DNA of 64,000 nt from Thalassia testudinum (taxonomy: Eukaryota; Streptophyta; Magnoliopsida; Alismatales; Hydrocharitaceae), in contig JAZHRO010000046.1 of the NCBI GenBank assembly GCA_037157565.1, positions 17,272,501 to 17,336,500 of the forward strand, read 5' to 3'. The position numbers and the translations under genes were made by a program. The notes below the pieces were generated by a model. That model worked only from the letters and a program-made list of their open reading frames with translations. It had not been told where the DNA came from and searched no databases. Position 1 is the stretch's first letter. Every line of letters starts with the position of its first letter. This document shows positions 21,527 to 33,650 of this stretch, piece by piece.

Positions 21527-23549
21527 TGATACAGAAAATCATGTTATTTGTAAAGTGATTCTTTTGTCATTGTACATGCAAAATCCAATTGCTTTTAAAA
21601 TTTATATGAACCAAATACTAGTAGAGTATTTGAGTCATCCCAGGGGAGGAAGGAATGCAAATTAATAATCTCGCTTGCTTGAGTATGGAAATCTCTCTTT
21701 TCTTTAGTGTTTTTATACATACAGTTTCTTTTGGGTTTTAATAAGGGAAAAAACACTTAAGGATGATTGTTAGGAAAAAGTGGGAAAGAGAGAGAAAAGC
21801 AACAAAGTGCCTTACTCTCCTAACTCACTCCAAGTATGAGTGACTTGGAGTATTGGAAGGGTAAGACAAAGAATCAAACACAAAGCAAAAAACATAGTAG
21901 AACAATCCTTTTATCAAGAAAATTGTGTAACAAAAGATGGATAACTCACAAGTGGGCGAGTTCCACGCTTCTAATCTTTGAGGGAAAGCAACTAACTACA
22001 ACAAAAATAAATATGCTAGAAGATAGAAGAAAGCTTAGGAAGGAAGATGCAACCACTTTGGAACTCCCACTCCAACTCTTATTGCCCCAGAGTCAAAGGA
22101 AGCTCCTCCACCTAGACATATCCTCTTGGCAAGCTTGCTGGCGTGCCTCTTTACTCCTCCTTAGGGTGGATGTGAACCACCATACTCCTCCTCTAAGGTG
22201 ATGTGACTCCATGGCTTGGGGTGACACAAGGAAGAAGAGAGAAGGTGATGAAGGCATCGAGGGGGTGGGTGTATTGCCCCCTTAGTCTTATTCTCTTCTC
22301 CTTCCTTCTCGACTGAATATAGGTGGCTATAGAATAGGAATATGCACTAGATTAATGCAGCCAAGGGTAGGGATATTTGGTGGAGTTTGGTGGGTATATA
22401 TAAGTGTGATGAAGGGTGGGGTTAGCATTGAAAAAGGGGACATCTAGGATGGGTTTTGGAAGGTGGTTGAGGGATCCAAGGGGGGAGGTATCTTGGCACC
22501 AACTCAAGGAGTATGAAGTGGGTAGTTGTTGGCCAAAAGGTGGTTGTCAAAGGGTGGTTAGCATTTTAATGTTGGATCAACATTGAGCTTCTAGAAGAGG
22601 TTTCCTTGGCACCAGATTTGGATGGCTCGAATGAGGCTTATGGTGGCATGGAAGGTTAGGATTTAAGGGAGTTTTTGTCGACATATATGAGGTGGTTATG
22701 GGAGGAAAGGGTGCCATGGTTGGCACCATTTTGACGAGGTGCAAGTGAGGAATTTTGCCACCAACTAGGGAGGGGGTTGGTGGTGGTTATATGTGTGGTG
22801 GACGGCCATGTAGTGGAGGTGGTGCTGGGCTTAGCTAATTTATCTAATCTAGCTTAGCTTGTAGTAGAGTAGTGGAGGAGCTAAGGTTGAGCTGAGAGGA
22901 GGTCGTCAAGAGTTGATTGGAGCTGAGTTAGTCTTCCAAAAGCTGATAGTGTTTGAAGAGTTCTTCTTAGCAGCTCAGCAGCTTAGTTTAGCTAGTTAAT
23001 TCTTTTGCTGGCTGCTAAGTTGAGTAGGTTGAGCTGAGTTGAGCTGATCTCAACCATTCTGGAGCTATGTTTAGCTAGACCTGCTTCTCTTGTAGGCTCC
23101 TTAGCTAGCTTAGCTGCTAGTTGTCAAGTAGTAGCTAAGCTAGAATGTGTTCAGCTATCGTGAGCTGAGTAGAGCTGGAAGGACCTCAAATGAGTTGGGG
23201 TCAACTAAATTGAGTTAACCTTAGCTCCTAGTCAACTGATAGGAGTTGAGATGAGCTAAACTCAACCAAGTGGAGCTAGAATCCAGCTATGATGCGTAGG
23301 ATTCAATTAATATCCAATTGAATTATTCTTCCTCTCTAACTTCTGCCTTCTCAAGTGTCAGGGTTTTGTGGGATTTATTTTTCTGCTTATCCCTAATACT
23401 CAAATACACATGTTAAAAAGACAAAATATGCAATACATGCCTAACCTAGAGGAATGCCTAAATGCAACCCAGAAACCCATTTGCAGAGTTAAAACACTAT
23501 GAGCTAGGTTTATTTTAGGGCATAAGAATGATGATAAACATTTATTACA
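21527..23549 (-). mobile_element. 3' LTR of element B
   Basis: 2023 bp, TG at 21527 and CA at 23549 on the plus strand. It matches the 5' LTR (51558-55472, without its nested insert) and solo LTR B1 in reverse. It has the AGCT tract at about 22830-23290. The U3 end abuts the polypurine tract at 23550. Confidence 0.9.
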
Positions 23550-23561
23550 CCCCCATGCTTA
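23550..23561 (-). other. Polypurine tract of element B
   Basis: The minus strand reads TAAGCATGGGGG against the start of the 3' LTR. A similar CCCCATGCTTA occurs at about 23948, and another G-run (minus) at 29097-29103, both farther inside the 3' untranslated region. Confidence 0.75.
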
Positions 23562-24093
23562 TCTTTTGCTAGCATTTTAGCAAAATTGATTTTCACAAAA
23601 TGGATTTTTGGGAAAGATTAATTTTTTTTTTACTTTTAAGGAGAAAAAAATTATGGCACTTCGATTGATTAGAAATAGGAATGGTATATGACTTGTTGAA
23701 GATAAAACATTGGGATTCATTTTTTGATCCAAAGGTTAGATGAATTGGGATCAATGTATCATTTAGAAATTCACAAGTTAACTCCTAAATTCAAATGGCC
23801 TGATATCGTATATGTAGTTAGGATCTCCTTGGCTCTTGAATCCAATTTGCAACTCGTGTAATTAGCAAAATCTTTTGTCAGTGCTTTGTGATATGCCAAC
23901 ATTATTAGGGTATGGTCGTGTTATTGAATATATTTTAAAAAAAATTACCCCATGCTTATTCTCAAATCAATCCTACTACAAATGTGTCCAGTTCATCCTT
24001 GCTATTATTAATCCTCGATGGGGCTCTAGTGCCAACACTTCGAGATGGTACCATCTAAGACACACCCCAAGAGATCACAACCCCAGAACACAA
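23562..24093 (-). mobile_element. Distal 3' untranslated region of element B
   Basis: A/T-rich, no coding signal. It is bounded by the polypurine tract and by LTR-like fragment H, whose left end I place near 24094 only by offset from the conserved block at 24180. Confidence 0.45.
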
Positions 24094-25085
24094 TGCGGTG
24101 TAATGGGGCACTGTTTACAAGCTTTCACCAAGTTTAATGAAATGCATTATAGTATAGTTGATACATAGCTTCTCAACAAATAAAATTTATAAACTCAGAA
24201 TCTACAATGGAGTCCGAGGTCGAACACAGGGAGCAAATGTGGAGTTCACAACATTAATCGCATTCAGAATCAATGATCACAAATAATTGAGCATTCAAAA
24301 AGATATTCAATGAATAAAATCCTGTCACATTACTTATTCAATGAAATCCATTGTATCTAGAGATTTCATGGAACAAATAGAGAAGAGAATGAAAAACAAT
24401 GGTGATTTGGATCACCACTAATCCTCTTAATTAAGCATGCATTCAATATTTCAATTCAACCTTAACCATAGTACTTAAATAATGTAGTAGTAACATTTAG
24501 ATAATGCTCAATGACAGGTTTATCAATGAACTGACTTAAGTGCATAAGGCTCTTCAGAAGCCTTCTTCTTTATTCCACTTCTTCTTCAGCTTTTCTTCTT
24601 CTTCTTCTCCTTTCTTCTTATTCTTTTCCTTTCTTCTCTTTCACAACGTAGGGGAGCCAACGCCTTCAGCAACTAAGTGTCACACAGAGCACAAGAGAGC
24701 AAAACCCTCCCCCACTCTCTCACAGTTCTTCCTTTTCTTCTCTCTCAGACCCAACATAACTGCATCCATATACTCGTATAAATGGGTCTTGAACAGTGTC
24801 CAGGGTCACTGGCGTGAGTGGTGACCGAGGAGTGGCATAGGCAGGTTAGCGGGTGAAGGGGTAGTGAGGGACCTGACCCCTTAGTGTCTTGGGCAGTAAG
24901 CTCAAGTCACGAAATCAATTTATGCACGCTCACATGCCCTTCACTCAATGTGGTGGGAATATCTTAGTCCCCCATTTTTGTATAGCAGCAACAGTAGGTG
25001 GTTCATCGAATTGCGAGTGGAGACGAGGCTGGCTGCTTCAATTGGTAGCCTGGGAATGTACCTAGAACAACTCGACATGACTTGG
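24094..25085 (-). mobile_element. LTR-like fragment H, left part
   Basis: Contains the U5-side block common to A, C and D LTRs (AAATAAAATTTATAAACTC ... GTCGAACACAGGG at about 24176-24233) in the same orientation. It is otherwise diverged, with a TTC-rich pyrimidine tract at about 24560-24640. It is interrupted by D2 at GAGAG (25086-25090) and continues at 26737. Its outer borders and target duplication could not be fixed. Confidence 0.45.
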
Positions 25086-26070
25086 GAGAGTGTTGAACAT
25101 ACGGATTGCTATGCTAACGTGTTTGGTTTTAGAAAACCTGTCGTTGTAGCTTGAAAGCGAAGAATTCATGTTCAACAAATAAAATTTATATCGAAAAGAA
25201 TTCCGGGTTGAACACAGGATTTTTGATAAGCAAGGCGATATAATTACAATGGAGCTATCAGACTAAAAGAAAGAGAGAGAGAGAGAAAGAGAGAGAGAGA
25301 AAGAGAACATGCATTCAATATTTCAACTGTTTATATAATCAAACTAAATAAAAGTTACACAAGAAAGCAGGAAATCAATTACACTATGAAGCAGGAAAAT
25401 TCTACACTAGAAAAGCTGTAAATAAGAATGGGAGAGAGAAGTTATCCTCCTCGATGATTGCTTGGAGGAAGAGCCGGACGGGACGATGCCTGGACGAAGG
25501 AGAATGAAGCAGGACGAAGGAGGACGAAGCAGAAGAACGGGAACGGAGCAGCACACTGTCGTCGTCACAGTATCCACTTCCAAAGGGGGATGAAAATTTA
25601 GACTTTATCTCACGAGGAGCATCCCGGGTGTGGGACAAGCTTCTCTTGAGCTTTGGAGGGGTAGAGAAGAGAAGGAAGGGATGAGAATTTCGTATGGAGG
25701 GGGTCTCCTTTTATAGTTGCAAGGAGTGGGGGCAAAATGGTCATTACATCTTCAAAATAATAAATGAGGGGTCTTTAGTGACGGATAAATCCATCACTAA
25801 AGCCCCAACGTGGGCGTAGCTCCCGTGCCCACGCACGCCTCCTCAGCTGCCCGCGCACAATGCTCACGCATGTTCTTTGATTCTCAGCTGTCCGATCGCG
25901 AGATCAGATGGCTTAAGACGCATCTCCACTCGCTGTTGCGCCCACCTGGCGCGTGCGATCGCGCGTGACGCAGTGCGTTCAATAGCACGTAAACTCAATT
26001 GAGTGCTGATGGCCGTCTGATCACGATCCAACGCCCGCCATCACTAGCACGCCCGTGCCTTCCTCACCTT

Positions 26071-26134
26071 CGCTGCGGCTAGAACTCGCGCCCGCAGCTC
26101 GCGTAAGCGCGCTCGACCGCTGCGCTATGAGGCA
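26071..26134 (-). repeat. tRNA-like block in U3 of D2
   Basis: The minus strand has an A-box-like TAGCGCAGCGGTCGAGC, a middle GCTTACGCGAGC, and a diverged B-box GAGTTCTAGCC. It is about 600-660 bases from the U3 start, the same offset as in LTR1, LTR3 and D3. Confidence 0.6.
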
Positions 26135-26255
26135 CGGATGGTCGAGCGGACGCTTTTAAGCGTGGCTGACCACAGCCATTGGATCGAGATCCAACGATGG
26201 AGAGCGAGCGGGTGCGGGGTCTTCAGAGGTTGCATGCGACCGTTTGGGCGGCTGA

Positions 26256-26277
26256 GATGGTGCCACATGGCACCATC
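26256..26277. promoter_or_regulatory. G-box-like dyad in U3 of D2
   Basis: GATGGTGCCACATGGCACC and its complement form an almost perfect 22-base palindrome. The core is CACATG here instead of CACGTG. Confidence 0.45.
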
Positions 26278-26736
26278 TTGGCCGTCCATCTTCTGGAAGT
26301 TGTAGATGGTGCCACAGATGTCGGATTGACTCGATTTTTGTGTCGTTGGGCTGCGATCGTCGATCCGAATTCATCCGTGCGGTCGGATTTGTCATCTAAA
26401 GTGTGGATTTACACCATCCTAGACCTTGATCTTCTAGGGTTCGCCGATCACTATTTGATGCTATAGATGCCCGATTAGGGCGATCTTAGAGTCGTTGAAC
26501 TCCAATCGTCACCCTGATCACATCCATATGGTTGGATCTTTGATCCGAGGCCCTGATAAAATGTTTGCTCTGTCCAACCACATAAAAGGAGACAATTAAC
26601 ATCCATTTTGTTCAAACTACTCTAAATGCAAGATGATGCATGTTATGCAATATTTATATCATGAAATGCAATCCTATGCTTAAGAACATGCATAAATAGA
26701 CATTTTAAGTAGTGTAAATGTGTTTACATCAGAGAG

Positions 26737-28300
26737 GATTTGGTGAAGAACACAGCCGGAGCTTGAAGAACAAGGTCGGAGACAATGGCAGTGGCGGCGG
26801 AGCACAGTGAAGATTTGAAATACAAAGAACAACCTCTCGACCATGTTAAAAGTGCTTAGGAGAATCGCTAAAGCATAGCAAAAGTGGTGGTGGCAATTTT
26901 GTGGCATTTGGTGGAGTGTGAGGGTCTACAGAGGTCGTAGGAGGAGTGTAGAGATGGGTTAGTTCGATGGGTCGCGTGAGTGAGTGAAAGGCATAATAAG
27001 GATAGGGGTTTGGTTCACAGAGGTGAGGCAGAGGTTATGGACTCGTTAGAAAAGTGTTTGGTGCAGTGGACTATCAGGGAAGCATCGTCGGAGGTGTGGT
27101 CGGATGTGGAGATGACGGTGGCGTGGAGGGCGTATCGACAGTAGAATTAAAGGGTAACAAGGGGGAATGAGAGTAGGGGAGAAGGGGAGTCTAACTAACC
27201 TAGTCTAATTGGATGAAAGGGGTGGAAGGTGCTGGTTGTGGTATAACCAGTGTCGGAGAAGGAAGGACCTCCGTTGAGGGAGAACGACGAGGAAGATGGA
27301 GGAGGAAGATGCTTGTTGGTATTGCGAGATGTGGAAGAGCTTGAGGAAGGGCAATCAGCCAACTATGGTCTATGGTGACCGAAGAAGTACATGGAGAAGG
27401 TTGACAGAGCTTGTGGAGAATATGGCCAGAGAGAGAAGGGTGGAATCCAATCCAAACCAACCTAAGGAGGTGAGGTTTGCAATCAGGGTCTTCTTATTGG
27501 GTAATAGTCGAGCTTCCAAGCTTGGAAACAAGCTTGAAAGCTTGAGAAATTAGGGATTGGGATTTGGAACTTCCAAACTTTCACATGAGCTTTAGAGCAT
27601 GAATTGGAAGGTGAGATCAGATAGACAGGGACTTCTTTAGGAGCCTCCTTTCTAATCTTAGAAGGGTTTCACCAAGAAATCAGGGAGAAATCTCTGATGG
27701 ATGGTAGGTGCTTGATGGGTTCACACTCTAATGGCGAAAAGGGCCTTTTTGTCAAGAAGTCAACGAAGTTGGGGGGGTCCTTGTAATTATTTCAAAAGTT
27801 GAGGGGCTGATTGAAAGAGAAAGAGTAAAACTGGACTAAAATGCAAACTAGGTCAAGATGATCTTTGATTGGGCCCAAATTTTGTTAAAAGCCTAATTTA
27901 GACATAAGGAATTTGATAGTGAAGGTGGATTTTGGTTTTGACCAAGTTTGATTGGGTAATTTTCATAGAAACCCAAATTCGGGTAACTTTCTATCTGATA
28001 CTCTATTTTTGGTCAAAATAGGTTTAGATGGTTAAATCAAGGATACCAAACCTTATATAATATTTTTATATGAATTTTAAAAGGTTTAGGTGAATTTTAT
28101 CTTGACCAGAACCTCTGTTATTTAAGTGGGTCTGAAATTAGGGTTTCAGGTGATGTTTTGACTCTCGAAGTGTGTAAAAACCCATTTTTGTTTGCACGAA
28201 CCTTCGTATTAGACATTTATGAACATTTGACCTTCAATTGACCCCTGGGAAACCCCATGATTACTCTATATTTATGATCTTCTTTTAAAACAACAGAATT
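26737..28300 (-). mobile_element. LTR-like fragment H, right part (right border uncertain)
   Basis: Continues after the second GAGAG. It is purine-rich on the plus strand (many GGAGG/GTGG runs to about 27400), then A/T-rich. It holds no coding region that I can support. Where H ends and the B 3' region resumes, near 28300, is a guess. Confidence 0.35.
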
Positions 28301-29104
28301 AACCCTATTTACTTCACTCTTCTCAGAAAGGATATTCAGTGAATTACGACTCTTAAACGATTATGTAGGAGCATTTGCCTCTTGATTATCACTAATTAAA
28401 GCTAATTATGGCACATGATGATGTCATCATTAGGTGCTCCAAGTGAACTCAGACTCTTACTTCGACATTATGGGTAGAGCACTGTCCAAGACACCTGAGT
28501 CGCAAAATTGTCCCTTAATGCTCCATCTAAAGATATGAAATATAGATATGGAGCAGTGCCAAGGCAGAAACATGTTGACATTGCATCATTAAAGGAGGTA
28601 CTTTCCTCCTTCTTGGCGGTGGGAACTCACACCAATCATCTGCCTTAGATTTCCACTAAGACTAAACAGGGGGCTTTTCAAGATTTTTTAAATGTTTTTG
28701 TGCTTGGGTAGTGTTGGCCTTGTGTGTGAAAATTTTTTGACACAAGAATTTTGAGTGAGACACAAGATTTTGGGTCAGAAACTAATCCAAGTAATTTCCT
28801 GGTCGCTAAATGATATCAAGTCACTTGAATCATCAAGAGTTCAAGAGGAATTTTCCCAAAGATACTTGATCTAGTCTAAAGTAGACCTCGAAGTTTTAAC
28901 AAATGGAATTGCATCTTAGTCCATACGTTGTTAAAGGTTAAATCCCAGTGTACCTTGGAGTGAACCTTCAACCTTAGTCCCAGGTCTTCAAAATTTCCTC
29001 AAAGTGTTTTATGATTTTTTTGGGAATGCATGCAGAACGGAATTTTTTTTACATTTTTGGGTTTAAAAAATCATAAAATGATCGTCAAAATTTAAAACAT
29101 CCCC
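28301..29104 (-). mobile_element. Proximal 3' untranslated region of element B, with a post-ORF purine motif
   Basis: Non-coding stretch downstream (minus strand) of the integrase frame. At 29096-29110 the minus strand reads AATCAAGGGGGGGAT, like the G-rich motif that follows the coding region in many plant gypsy elements. G has the counterpart GGCTTGAGGGGTG near 39150. Confidence 0.5.
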
Positions 29105-29288
29105 CCCTTGATTAAGATATGCCATACCCTCATGCATTACGAAGGGGAAAGATATCACCTTAGTGAAGGTGGTTGGGTTAGGATAGTCAAAACCTCTAGA
29201 AAGAAAGTGAAAAAGGAAAGCGGGAAACATGATGGGATACCTCCCATCCAGTCTTGTCTTTAAGACATTTAGCTGGGTATGAAACGCA

Positions 29289-30480
29289 TTAATGGTCATG
29301 GTCAAGTAAGTCATTTAAATCAAGTGATTCTGAAGGGAGATTCAGGGAATTATTCAAATAGGGTCTTAATCTCTTACCATTGACCTGGAAGAAAGTACTT
29401 CTTTTTTGTTCCAAAAGGTCAACTGTGCCGAAGGGATAAGTTGTTAGGACAATATATGGGTCGGTCCACTTACATTTTAGTTTTTTTAGAAAAATACGTA
29501 ATCGCACATCGAAAAGCCAAATGTGTTGATTGATTTCAAAATGTTTCCAAACAATATATTTAACATGAAATTATTTGGTTCGATCTTTGTAAATACGTGT
29601 GTTTATGTAGTTCTTCCAATTTCGTTAATTGTAATTTCCTTTCTTTATCAGATTCAGATAAATCCTATTAAGTTGTTTAATTGCCTAAAAAGCCCTCTAT
29701 TCAAGTTCTACCGGGGAATGGCATGCCTTTCCAAAAATGAGATGGAAAGGGGACATGCCTAGTGGAGTTTTAAATGCCATCTGGTAGGCCCATAAAGCAA
29801 CGTCTACTTTAGTGGACCAGTCCTTACGATCGAGCCTAACCATTTTGTGTCAAATATTTTTGATCTCCTGATTAGAAACTTTAACTTAGCCATTTGTCTG
29901 GGGGTGGTAAGGAGTGAAAATTTTGCGATTGACCCCATACTTAGGTAAGAGGTGATGGAATTGAGAGTGAGTAAAATGTCATCCTCTATCACTGATGATG
30001 GCCTTGGGAACTCTGAATCTAGAGAAAATGTTTTTCTTGATAAATTCCATCACTACTTTATGATCGTTAATGCGAGTGGGTACTACTTCAATTCATTTAG
30101 ATTCATACTTGATTGTGACTAGAATATATAAATACCCACATGAGTTGATGAATTGTCCCAAGAAATCCATGCCTAGACCTAAAAGATTTGAACTTCCATG
30201 ATAAGGTTTAGGGGTATCATATCCTTTTTGCTCATGTTGTCGATGCTCTGGCAACGTACATGAACCGAACAAATGAGTGAGCATCTTTGTGTAAGTTGGG
30301 TCAAAAGAATCTAGAATTTAAGATTTTAGTTGCAATTTTCTTGCCCGAAAAGTGTCTGCCACAAGCCATAGAATGATAGTGTGTCAGAATGCTATGAAAT
30401 TCTAAGTCGAGTACACATCATCGGATGACCTGATCGACACAAATGTGGAAAAGATCAGGCTCCTGCCAAAAATAGTATTT
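29289..30480 (-). pseudogene. Integrase of element B (decayed)
   Basis: Minus strand, several frames. A HHCC-type region (EFHSILTHYHSMACGRHF) is followed by the core domain (LLGLGMDFLGQFINSCGYLY, then AIISDRG, then YGVNRKIFTPYHPQTNG) with the expected acidic residues. The C-terminal part (KLKCKWTDPYIVLTTYPFG, VNGKRLRPYL) ends near 29290. Integrase would join element cDNA to chromosomal DNA. In-frame stops and frameshifts make it inactive. It follows RNase H in the order PR-RT-RH-IN typical of Ty3/gypsy. Confidence 0.88.
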
Positions 30481-30551
30481 ATTATTAGAAAAGAATTTAT
30501 CCTATTTTATTTTTGGCCAATCAAAGGGGATTTGTTCTGTTGCTAAGTAGT

Positions 30552-31703
30552 TTACGATAAGGCCAAACCAAGGGTGGGTATTGCAGCTAAGAGGGTTTCA
30601 TCTTGAAAGAAATCTGGTGGGATAAGCACATCGTTCATCATTAGACGAGAGAGATGATCAGCCAATACATTTTTCAACCCTAACTTATCCTTGATTTTCA
30701 AATCAAATTCTTGGAGCAAAAGCATCCAACGAATAAGGTGAGGTTTGGCATCTTTTTTGTTCAACAGATATTTAAGTGTTGATTGGTTGGTGTAAACAGT
30801 GACATGCAACCCCAGTAGATAGGAGGAAAATTTCTCTAGGGAAAATACAATGGTAAGAAGTTCTTTTTCAGTTATAGTGTAATTTGATTGTTCATCGTCA
30901 AGATTTTTACTAGCATAGTAGATCAAGCAGGCTTCTTATCGATGCACTACCTTAGAATGGCCCCCATAGTGTAGTATGAGGAATCAGTCATTAATTTGGA
31001 GGGACAATTCGAGTTAGGTCCCTGTAAAATATGTGCCTCAGTGACTACTTTCATCAGTTTTGTGAAACTTTCTAGGCATTGATTAGTAAAGTCAAAAGGT
31101 TTATCTTTAGTGAGCAAATGACTTAATGGTTTGGAGATTTTGGAGAATTCTTTAGTGGAACGGCGGTAGAAGCCCACATGCCCTAAGAATGATTGAATCT
31201 ATTTTACAGAGTTGGGTGGTGGGAGTCTAGAGATGGCATCAATTTTGGCCTTATCTGCCACTTTTCCATCTTTTGATATGACATGGCCTAGAACAATGCC
31301 TTTCTAGACCATGAAGTGACTTTTTTCACAGCTAAGGACCAAATTTACTTCTATGCATTTTTGGAGTGTCTTTCCAACATTGTTAAGACATAAATCTATG
31401 GAATCTCCAAAAATAGAGAAGTCATCCATGAAAACCTCCAAGCATTCACCTACCAAATCTGAAGAAATTGTAAGCATACACCTTTGAAAAGTCACAGGTG
31501 CATTGCACAAACCAAAGGCCATCCTTTGGAAAGCGAAGGCTTCGAAGGAGCAAGTGAATGTGGTTTTTTCCAAATCCTTAGGGGGGATTGCTACTTGATT
31601 GTAGTCGGAGTAACCATCGAGAAAATAATAATAGTCTCATATAGAGAAACGTTACAAGATTTGATCAATAAATGGGAGTGGAAAATGGTCCTTCTTAGTG
31701 ACG
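30552..31703 (-). pseudogene. Element B reverse transcriptase (palm to end) and RNase H
   Basis: Minus strand from 31703: TVTKKDHFPLPFIDQIL, then FLDGYSDYNQ, FAFQRMAFGLCNAPVTFQ, and the catalytic box VFMDDFSIFGDS (about 31415), then CEKSHFMV. After a tether (FYRRSTKEFSKISKPLSHLL) comes RNase H: MIYYASKNLDDEQSNYTITE, HVTVYTNQSTLKYLLNK, ADHLSRL. These synthesise element cDNA and remove the RNA template. Stops split the frame. The N-terminal part of RT lies at 45199-45560 because element G is inserted within the conserved CIDYSKLN motif. Confidence 0.92.
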
Positions 31704-32467
31704 GTGTTTGATGAGAAGCTCATCATGATATTTAATTACCCCTAATTAACTAGTCTTCCTAGTTAATTATCTAAGAATATGAGAATATATGGGTTAATTA
31801 TAAAATATGGGATATATAGTAAAGGACCTTAAAATAAGTTTAAAATGCCATTTGAACATCCAATTAATATTATTAATAATCTAGTTAATAATTGGACTCG
31901 AGATATTAATAATCATTCATCTAATTAATAAAATAACTAACTTAAGCATAATGTATACATAAGTATGTAATAACTTTAGTAACAATAGTTAATTAAATAA
32001 ATTAATATAAAAAGGTAAAAAATGTAAATTCAAGGACTAAATATAATAATTACCTTATTTACAATCATATATAAAAAGTTGAAGAAGATCTAAATTAAAG
32101 TAAACCTTGAAAACTTGAGTTTACATTTTGGTCCTTACAATTCATTCCAATCAGGAACTTATTTTTCAAATAGGTCCTTAAGATTCATTGCAAATAGGTC
32201 CCTGACTTCTTCTTCTTCTCTTCAACCGGTTGAACGACTGACAATTGAGGGTCTTCCACTGCACGATCACTGCCCATCCGACGTCATCTCTCCTTCAAGC
32301 TCCTAGAGCTTGTGCTCACCATCCCATATTCATCCATCAATTTGAATGGCACTTTTATCCTAATTTAGTGTAGGAGATAACTTCACCGTCGTCGAAGAAG
32401 ACGCCGGAGGTTAACCTCCTCCGAGCCTCATACACATCCAGATTCCTTCTCCTTCGTCGCCATCAAC

Positions 32468-32475
32468 TATAAATA
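32468..32475 (+). promoter_or_regulatory. TATA box of G 5' LTR
   Basis: TATAAATA in CAACTATAAATACCCCC, identical in the 3' LTR (42027-42034). It is degenerate (CTAAATACCCC, about 59077) in solo LTR E. Confidence 0.7.
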
Positions 32476-33621
32476 CCCCCTGACCCCCTTGATTTTCTTC
32501 AAGTTGTCTCCCTTCCCTCTCCTTCACTATAGCCAACCCAATAGGCTATTCCCTCCGCAACTTCGGCTAACATTCCACCTCATCTTCTGACTTCCTCCGT
32601 CCACCTTAATCAACTCAGGAACTTTGTCGATGTCAGCCGCATATTAGGACACAGCCGCTGATGAAGGAGTACCTCTACTTCATCTCATAATCATTGCTGG
32701 AGATCTTCCAATCACCCTCTAATTTCACTACTCCATTATGAGCCTTCGACGGAGTTCCTCTGTCCCTTTCGTCTAGGAAATAGTAGAATAGGAGTAGGAG
32801 TAGGAGTAGTAGTTTAGATAGTTAGATAGGTAAGTAGTTAGTTGTAATTTTAGATTTCATACTTCATCTTCTTCAACTTCGGTGAGCTCCTTGAGCTTTC
32901 CAGAGCCCTAATTTTGTCTTTTGAATTCACTATCCACCTTCTTTTATCATCCACGATCATTTCTATCACACTTAATCTTCAATTTGAGCATTGATTCGCC
33001 TAATTCAAATCCACCTTCATCAACTACTTCTGTTGTCCATGGCAGCACTAGTTGACTTAATTCCACCTCCATTGGATCCTCCATCACTCACCCATCACTA
33101 AAGGATCCTAATTATTACTTTAATTTGATTAAATACTATATATAACTTAAATGCCTAATTTTATCTAAGCTCCTAAGCTCGCTGTCAATGGCAGCTCAGG
33201 AGCAGTTAAAACTCTAAATTAACTAAGTATTTATCATCGCAATCCCTTTTCTAACTTGTTTTGACCACTCATTTGAGTGGGAGATCAAGTCCTGTGCCTC
33301 AACCCACTCAAATCCTATTCAAAATGAATTCACTGCCAAATCTTACATTTAATGAGTTAATGAGGAATTTAATGTGAACCTGAGGTTCCTTGTGACCTCA
33401 GGAACCTTTTCAAATCAATAGTGGCATGATTTTTCTTTTTGTACATGAAATTCATCTTTTACTAGACTTATCGGAGCTCCTAGGAGCTCCGACAAGTCAA
33501 AGTTGTTCTTCAGCCTATAGAAGTTAATGAAATGCTCCAGAGTGATTAATTGATCATCACTGATTAATTTGAAGTTGTTTATTTGGGATTTTAACAACTA
33601 GAGCTAGGATTACTTATTCAT

Positions 33622-33650
33622 CTTCTCCAACTCCGGCGGAGTTGGAGAAG
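33622..33650 (+). repeat. 29-base perfect hairpin in G LTR
   Basis: Thirteen-base arms, CTTCTCCAACTCC and its complement, around GGC. Conserved exactly at 43171-43199 in the 3' LTR, with a decayed version near 60185 in solo LTR E. Confidence 0.75.

Larger units (their letters stand above)
25091..26731 (-). mobile_element. Solo LTR D2
   Basis: 1641 bp with TG/CA ends and a perfect 5-bp duplication. It carries the U5-side block (25174-25228), a GA tract (25266-25308), a TATA box on the minus strand (25707-25716), a tRNA-like block (26071-26134), a GATC hairpin (26175-26200) and a G-box dyad (26256-26277). Its U3 end is the reverse of the LTR start at 63011, so D2 and D3 are one family, related to A. 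No internal sequence is attached. Confidence 0.88.
25086..26736. repeat. Target-site duplication GAGAG around solo LTR D2
   Basis: GAGAG at 25086-25090 before TGTTGAAC and at 26732-26736 after TTTACATCA. Confidence 0.85.

Noticed and set aside
29063..29314. 83-codon minus-strand frame after integrase
   Set aside because: It overlaps the integrase end and crosses the post-ORF purine motif. There is no domain, and an env-like gene is not supported.
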